A stretch of DNA of 9,073 bases, taken from contig JAPLSP010000084.1 of the NCBI GenBank assembly GCA_026398575.1, positions 1-9,073 of the forward strand, given 5' to 3'. The position numbers were made by a program, and so were the translations under genes. Position 1 is the first letter of the stretch. The number at the start of each line of letters is the position of its first letter. The DNA comes from Candidatus Sumerlaeota bacterium (GTDB taxonomy: Bacteria > Sumerlaeota > Sumerlaeia > JADFCT01). Of this stretch, positions 5,892-9,073 are shown piece by piece. The notes below the pieces were generated by a model. The model was not told the origin of the DNA, ran no database searches, and saw nothing but the letters and a program-made list of their open reading frames with translations.

Positions 5892-6737
5892 TCACCGGGA
5901 GCGGGCGTGGATGTCCAGCCACAGGGCCAGGCTCGGGCGCCCATATTCTGTCCTGCCCGTCAAGTAATCCTTCCAAAGCGCTTTCACTTCATCAAACGCG
6001 AGCCAAACTCCATCGGTTTCTTCGCCGAAGGGGCCGGAAGAGCCATACGGAAAGGCCCATACTGGCCGTTGACCCCCTTGAGGAATCGCATAACCACTGA
6101 GGGGAAATGGCATCTTCCGTGTGTAAGTCCGAAAACCAAGCCGATACCGAAGGCTTCTCAGATACAACGGAAGACGCCGGCGCAACCAACGAGTCGGCCC
6201 CGGAGAGCCTCGCTGAAGCGCCCGATGGTTATTCTGAATAATAATCTTGAATGATTGAAAGCCGATGGCATTTAGCTGATCCAGAATTCCCTCGCTTGAC
6301 AATTCCAGGGAAATGTAGCCAGGCAAATCCTGGCTTTGGAAACACGAAAGACAATCCTCGTCATTGCCTTCGATGTCTATCTTCATGTATTGCCCAAGAC
6401 CGTGTTCGCGGATGATCTCGCCGAAGGGAAGGCACTTGACAATCACAGAATGGCATCGCTTTCCCAAACGTGAGGCAATATTCTTGTCAAAGGAACTCCA
6501 TTCGCTCTTTCCCTCGCAAATCCAAAATGGCATTGTCCCCGCGCGATCGGCAATCCCCACATTCAGGATGAGCAATCGCCCGTCCTTGACCGCCTCGGCG
6601 AAACGCTTTTGAGCCGCGTCTGCTAGGTCCGGGTCCGCTTCGATCGCGATTACGTTGTTTCCGCGCGCAAGATAGTAGGCCGTATCATCCCCATTATTCA
6701 TCCCAATGTCGTAGATGAGGCCATTACGAACGTTCAT
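5892..6737 (-). CDS. FkbM-family SAM-dependent methyltransferase
   Basis: This 281-residue protein is a class I methyltransferase. Motif I is YDIGMNNGDDT (9-19), the acidic end of strand two is EADP (33-36), and the FkbM hallmark KIDIEGNDEDCL is at 119-130, followed by YISLELS. The C-terminal third contains GSSGPFGEE (232-240), a motif I associate with a subset of FkbM proteins that act on glycans. The family mostly O-methylates sugars or polyketides; the substrate here is unknown. The ATG at 6737 has GGAG at 6747-6750, 9 bases away. A candidate promoter lies just upstream. The glycosyltransferase gene follows after 96 bases, so the two may form one transcript for surface glycan synthesis. 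GC in four sampled lines averages about 52%, lower than the glycosyltransferase gene, which may hint at separate ancestry. Confidence 0.87.
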   Translation of the reverse strand: MNVRNGLIYDIGMNNGDDTAYYLARGNNVIAIEADPDLADAAQKRFAEAVKDGRLLILNVGIADRAGTMPFWICEGKSEWSSFDKNIASRLGKRCHSVIVKCLPFGEIIREHGLGQYMKIDIEGNDEDCLSCFQSQDLPGYISLELSSEGILDQLNAIGFQSFKIIIQNNHRALQRGSPGPTRWLRRRLPLYLRSLRYRLGFRTYTRKMPFPLSGYAIPQGGQRPVWAFPYGSSGPFGEETDGVWLAFDEVKALWKDYLTGRTEYGRPSLALWLDIHARSR

Positions 6738-6746
6738 CAGGTAGAA

Positions 6747-6750
6747 CTCC
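6747..6750 (-). promoter_or_regulatory. Ribosome binding site of the FkbM gene
   Basis: GGAG (within GGGAG) on the minus strand lies 9 bases before the ATG at 6737 and supports that start. Confidence 0.6.
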
Positions 6751-6785
6751 CGATCGGGCGACAGTCTAGTCTGCGCTTGATGTGT

Positions 6786-6814
6786 TTAATACCGGCAAAG
6801 CGCTTTGACATCAA
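6786..6814 (-). promoter_or_regulatory. Candidate sigma-70 promoter of the FkbM gene
   Basis: On the minus strand TTGATG (6809-6814) and TATTAA (6786-6791), each matching four of six consensus positions, are separated by exactly 17 bases. Initiation would fall near 6779, leaving a leader of about 40 bases before the ATG at 6737. The spacer holds the perfect palindrome CAAAGCGCTTTG (6796-6807), a possible operator. Confidence 0.45.
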
Positions 6815-6830
6815 GGCGGATTTATGGCGT

Positions 6831-6862
6831 ATGGGAGGAATGGGAATTACGGGAGTTATGGG
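6831..6862. repeat. Second G-rich array, 9-bp period, intergenic
   Basis: Four GGG runs at 6833, 6842, 6851 and 6860 recur at exactly 9-base intervals in units ATGGGAGGA, ATGGGAATT, ACGGGAGTT and ATGGGAGAA. The same ATGGGANNN unit makes the array at 5749-5797. Both arrays are followed within about 30-45 bases by CTTTGTCGAAG (6891-6901 here, 5834-5844 there). The array sits between the FkbM promoter and the 3' end of the membrane protein gene. Confidence 0.75.
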
Positions 6863-6954
6863 AGAACCGAATGGCGTGAGTTGCACAGCGCTTTGTCGAA
6901 GAGATGGCGCGTCTTGGGATAAGGCCCAATAGGATTCCTGCCGGCGCGCTGACG

Positions 6955-7770
6955 CTATTTCCCAAGCGATTGGGATATTTTTGCTTTCCAGGTTTTCGTG
7001 TCCGTACCGTGCGGCAGATCAATCTTGCTCAATTGAGCCAGCGCTTTTTCCAGATCATCTCTGTAATAGCCTTTCATATAAACTGGCGTATTATTATCAG
7101 GGACGGCGTCCAGTTTTTCCATCGCCCCCAACAGCAATTGCGAATCCTGAATGGGATCGCCAATGGCGGCAATCCGCAGCGCGACCTGACCGTAGATCGT
7201 TCCGAATGGCTTTTTCCTGAGAATATTTCTATGCTCTTCGATGCTTGCGGGCTCGGCCATTTTGAGCTGCGTGAACATCTGCCGCTCCAAAGCCGTTCCC
7301 TGCCACATTTCAATAATGTCCGCCTTCGTCATCGCGCCGGCTCTATTCCCCTCTGTAAACAGCGTGACGCAAAAAGCCAAGACGGCCAGAACACCCAGCC
7401 CGACGCTCAGTCTTTTGTATCGAAGACTGCCGCGACTCTTGTTGGATATAATTCTAGACAGAGTAAGGGCAGGCGGCACGAACATCCATATCGTGGCCAA
7501 AGGCCCCAGCATCGCCCCCGAAACCATGACCGAGACTGGGATCAGTAGCGCCAGAAGCCATATCTTTAGTTTGGATGGATGCTGGGCGCCGAATTTCCAA
7601 TCCAACGCAAACTGGGCGATCAGCCAGAAGGCGGAGATGATCGTCCATGCGATGATCGCGGGAAAGACGCTCCAGAGCGACGCCCACGCGCACATTCCGC
7701 AGGCTCTGGCAGCGGACGGGATCATCAGCACGATAACCAGCGCCAGTACAAGGCCTCTTCCCCGCGGCAT
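6955..7770 (-). CDS. Multi-span membrane protein with a CGMC pair, function unknown
   Basis: I do not recognise a named family for this 271-residue protein. It starts with a signal-like segment (basic PRGRG, hydrophobic core, then SAARA) leading to C24-G-M-C27, a CxxC pair at the expected outer face; ARAC does not fit a lipobox. Hydrophobic segments follow near residues 31-57, 68-104 (long enough for two spans) and 121-138. The last 130 residues look soluble, charged and helical, with no catalytic motif I can name. The frame is open to 7860, but that part overlaps the phosphoesterase gene. The ATG at 7770 lies 8 bases past the phosphoesterase stop; a GTG at 7782, overlapping that stop as GTGA, is the alternative. 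Neither has a strong ribosome binding site, so coupling to the upstream gene is likely. Confidence 0.65.
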   Translation of the reverse strand: MPRGRGLVLALVIVLMIPSAARACGMCAWASLWSVFPAIIAWTIISAFWLIAQFALDWKFGAQHPSKLKIWLLALLIPVSVMVSGAMLGPLATIWMFVPPALTLSRIISNKSRGSLRYKRLSVGLGVLAVLAFCVTLFTEGNRAGAMTKADIIEMWQGTALERQMFTQLKMAEPASIEEHRNILRKKPFGTIYGQVALRIAAIGDPIQDSQLLLGAMEKLDAVPDNNTPVYMKGYYRDDLEKALAQLSKIDLPHGTDTKTWKAKISQSLGK

Positions 7771-7778
7771 GTTGATTT

Positions 7779-8276
7779 TCACAAGTAGCGCAATCCGCCG
7801 AATTTGTCTTTGTCCAAATCCAAAATGCCCATCGAGGCGATGCCCGTGAGCCAGCCGCACGCCTCGCCCGGATTGAGCAGGCGCAAGCGTCCGACGCGTT
7901 CATTGGAGCGTTCGTGCGTATGCCCGAATAGATAATAGTCCGCGTCGGGATAAAGAGATAAAACTTCTTCGGCTTTCATGGGATAATGATGGAGGATCAG
8001 AACCTTGCCGCCCGCCTCGATGCGCTTCGGGCCGTCTTCGATCGTTCCCCATTGCGAGATCACTTGGAGCAGGCCTGCGCGTTCGCCGTCGTTGTTGCCA
8101 TAGAGCGCAATGAATGGAATTTTGCGCGCCAGCCGCTCGAACCGCTTGGCGGCGAACGGCGCCACGATGTCGCCCAGATGGATGAGCATTTCAACTTTTT
8201 CTTCCTCGTACTCGTCGAGAAAGCGTTCGATGAAATCGCAGTGGTCGTGCGTATCGCTGATGACGCCGATTTTCAT
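7779..8276 (-). CDS. YfcE/MJ0936-family metallophosphoesterase
   Basis: This 165-residue cytoplasmic protein has the usual length for the small MJ0936/YfcE phosphodiesterases. All metal-site motifs are present in order: DTH (D8, H10), GD in HLGD (D36), GNND (N61), HH (96-97) and GHTH (H119, H121). Such proteins hydrolyse model phosphodiesters with two metal ions; the natural substrate is usually unknown. The start at 8276 opens directly on the MKIGVISDTH strand, as in relatives, although no clear ribosome binding site precedes it. The membrane protein gene follows after 8 bases (or a 4-base overlap with its GTG start), so the two probably share a transcript. The HEPN-like gene ends 38 bases upstream. 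Confidence 0.9.
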   Translation of the reverse strand: MKIGVISDTHDHCDFIERFLDEYEEEKVEMLIHLGDIVAPFAAKRFERLARKIPFIALYGNNDGERAGLLQVISQWGTIEDGPKRIEAGGKVLILHHYPMKAEEVLSLYPDADYYLFGHTHERSNERVGRLRLLNPGEACGWLTGIASMGILDLDKDKFGGLRYL

Positions 8277-8303
8277 AGTGTTTTATTCTGTGGTCTAATG
8301 ATC

Positions 8304-8325
8304 GCCTGAAAAAGCTATATCAGGC
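8304..8325 (-). other. Small hairpin across the HEPN-like gene stop codon
   Basis: GCCTGA (8304-8309) and TCAGGC (8320-8325) form a perfect 6-bp stem with a 10-base loop that contains the TAG stop codon of the HEPN-like gene. No U run follows on the minus strand, so it is not a standard terminator. It could lower read-through into the phosphoesterase gene or protect the 3' end. Confidence 0.3.
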
Positions 8326-8824
8326 CCGCATTGCGGAGAAATTGTGATAGCTGGTCATAGGCGGTTTTGGGCGGAACCGCCGCGCTTGGATTCTTGCCAT
8401 GCGCAACATCCTGACGAAAATTGCGAATACCTTTGGCGTTGGCTATATCTTGCGCAAGAGCAGGCGGAGCAAACAACTCCTCTACATCATCCATGCGCCA
8501 GCGATCTGATCCTTTAACAAGGAATTGATAGAGCGCTTGCGCCAATTGCGCCGGCGTGGTTGTTGCAGATTGGAGCGGCAAAAGGTTGTTTGCCAAGTGA
8601 TCCCTCAACGTTCTTTCGAAGGAGGCGAATAATGAAAAAGCAATCAATAGTTTTAAGCGCTCTTCCGCTTGATCAAGCATTTCATAGCCTTCTTCTATTG
8701 TCTTCCCATTAAAGGCAGTCTTGGACACAGGATTTTTGCGTTTATCAAAAACCCTCCGCACTACCTTCATCGCGGACGAAAGCGTAATGAAGGCATCATT
8801 AATATCATCCAATGGGTTGCTCAT
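8315..8824 (-). CDS. HEPN-like domain protein, possible toxin-type RNase
   Basis: This 169-residue, mainly helical protein has a layout seen in HEPN proteins: a central helix LIAFSLFASFERTL (60-73) and a late RQDVAHG segment (137-143), whose R137-x4-H142 fits the RX4-6H catalytic signature of HEPN ribonucleases. A second R-x4-H (71-76) is probably incidental. HEPN proteins are often toxins or phage-defence effectors paired with an antidote gene, but some are inactive or structural. Here the gene is joined to its upstream neighbour by a TGATG stop/start overlap of one base. GGAGG at 8835-8839 lies 10 bases before the ATG at 8824. GC in four sampled lines is about 45%, against about 62% in the leftward genes, consistent with transfer. 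Family assignment rests on short motifs, so it is tentative. Confidence 0.55.
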   Translation of the reverse strand: MSNPLDDINDAFITLSSAMKVVRRVFDKRKNPVSKTAFNGKTIEEGYEMLDQAEERLKLLIAFSLFASFERTLRDHLANNLLPLQSATTTPAQLAQALYQFLVKGSDRWRMDDVEELFAPPALAQDIANAKGIRNFRQDVAHGKNPSAAVPPKTAYDQLSQFLRNAGLI

Positions 8825-9073
8825 CAGGACAACACCTCCAAAAGGCGATGAAATAAGTCTTCATCAAGGCTAGGCGACAACCCCACAGAGGAATTCTGAA
8901 GATATACCCACCCCTGTGCAAAGTCTTCGCACGATGGTTGAGAAGCGGCCTTTCCAAGGCGGGTTCCTTTTTCCGTTATTTCTCTGATAGAAATCAAAGG
9001 TTCCCCTTCAAGATATAGAAGCGTTTCAGAGCCAAGATCGCTTTGGATATCCACTCTGCCTTCGGCGCCGAGA
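8824..9073 (-). CDS. C-terminal part of an unrecognised protein, cut by the window edge
   Basis: The frame is open from the stop at 8824-8826 to the window edge, giving 82 visible residues. It contains no ATG; the only early start candidate inside the window is a GTG at 9054, but the frame reads on past it (LGAEGR before VDIQSD), so the gene most likely begins outside. The visible part starts with a hydrophobic, strand-like stretch (ETLLYLEGEPLISIREI) and ends in an acidic helix (DEDLFHRLLEVLS). I see no known motif. The one-base overlap with the HEPN-like gene means tight co-translation, so it could be that protein's partner or antidote, but this is only context. GC is low (about 45% in one sampled line). 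Confidence 0.6.
   Translation of the reverse strand, partial: LGAEGRVDIQSDLGSETLLYLEGEPLISIREITEKGTRLGKAASQPSCEDFAQGWVYLQNSSVGLSPSLDEDLFHRLLEVLS
8835..8839 (-). promoter_or_regulatory. Ribosome binding site of the HEPN-like gene
   Basis: GGAGG on the minus strand lies 10 bases before the ATG at 8824, inside the 3' end of the preceding gene. It supports the chosen start and an independent initiation signal in addition to coupling. Confidence 0.65.

Noticed and set aside
5543..6100. Plus-strand and minus-strand frames with WDSWESWD and SHESHTSH periodicity
   Set aside because: The three-residue periodicity is only the 9-bp DNA repeat read in other frames; no start signal or domain supports a protein.
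7688..7702. Lipoprotein signal (ARAC) in the CGMC membrane protein
   Set aside because: The residues before the Cys (Ala-Arg-Ala) do not fit the lipobox pattern, which does not allow Arg at that position.
6904..7849. Plus-strand open frames of 214 and 202 codons opposite the membrane protein gene
   Set aside because: They are antisense shadows. The minus-strand frame has a coherent signal segment and membrane spans, while these have mixed, motif-free composition.
7770..7860. Longer start for the CGMC membrane protein
   Set aside because: The extra residues are His/Arg/Gly-rich, overlap the phosphoesterase 3' end and would bury the signal segment.
8596..8614. Catalytic R-x4-H at residues 71-76 of the HEPN-like protein
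   Set aside because: It lies in the middle helix (ERTLRDHL) rather than the late helix where the family motif sits; R137-x4-H142 within RQDVAHG is the better match.

Overview
The window reads as a stretch of chromosome from an uncultivated, Gram-negative-like bacterium with a mosaic genome. Every gene I can support lies on the minus strand, so transcription runs from high to low coordinates. GC is high in the left and central genes (about 62-63% in sampled 60-base lines of the M56 peptidase and glycosyltransferase genes) and lower at the right end (about 45% in sampled lines of the HEPN-like gene). The BlaR1-type peptidase with C-terminal Ig-like domains, the duplicated discoidin-like secreted protein, and the ATGGGA-type and AATCCGT-type repeats recall the Planctomycetota/Verrucomicrobiota/Lentisphaerota and related candidate phyla. 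That placement is an impression from family knowledge, not a proven taxonomy.

Right end (9073 to about 6955), in transcription order: the 3' end of an unrecognised gene that enters from outside the window; a HEPN-like gene joined to it by a one-base stop/start overlap; a YfcE/MJ0936-type metallophosphoesterase; and a small multi-membrane-span protein with a CxxC pair just after its signal sequence. The first pair is low in GC and could be an accessory or toxin-antitoxin-like unit. The phosphoesterase and membrane protein are closely spaced (8 bases, or a 4-base overlap with an alternative GTG start).

Centre (6954 to 4071): an intergenic segment carries a G-rich array of period 9 and a plausible sigma-70 promoter, followed by an FkbM-family methyltransferase gene and a GT39/ArnT-like membrane glycosyltransferase gene. 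Together these suggest a surface glycan or glycolipid modification job. A second copy of the same 9-bp G-rich array forms the start region of the glycosyltransferase gene, where it encodes Met-x-Pro triplets.

Left (4070 to 1): an exported protein made of two near-identical discoidin-like (galactose-binding-fold) repeats; a 313-base gap with a perfect 27-bp inverted repeat, a nested second inverted repeat and direct repeats; then a BlaI-BlaR1-type operon. The operon has an unusually readable control region: a TTGACT/TATAGA promoter with two TACA-N2-TGTA dyads 20 bp apart, one between the -35 and -10 elements and one at the expected transcription start. The BlaI-type repressor gene overlaps the M56 metallopeptidase gene by 17 bases. 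The peptidase has two Ig-like domains outside the membrane in place of a penicillin-binding sensor, and no beta-lactamase is present. The likely reading is an autoregulated membrane-to-gene signalling switch whose signal is unknown.

No rRNA, tRNA, CRISPR array, integrase or transposase was found.
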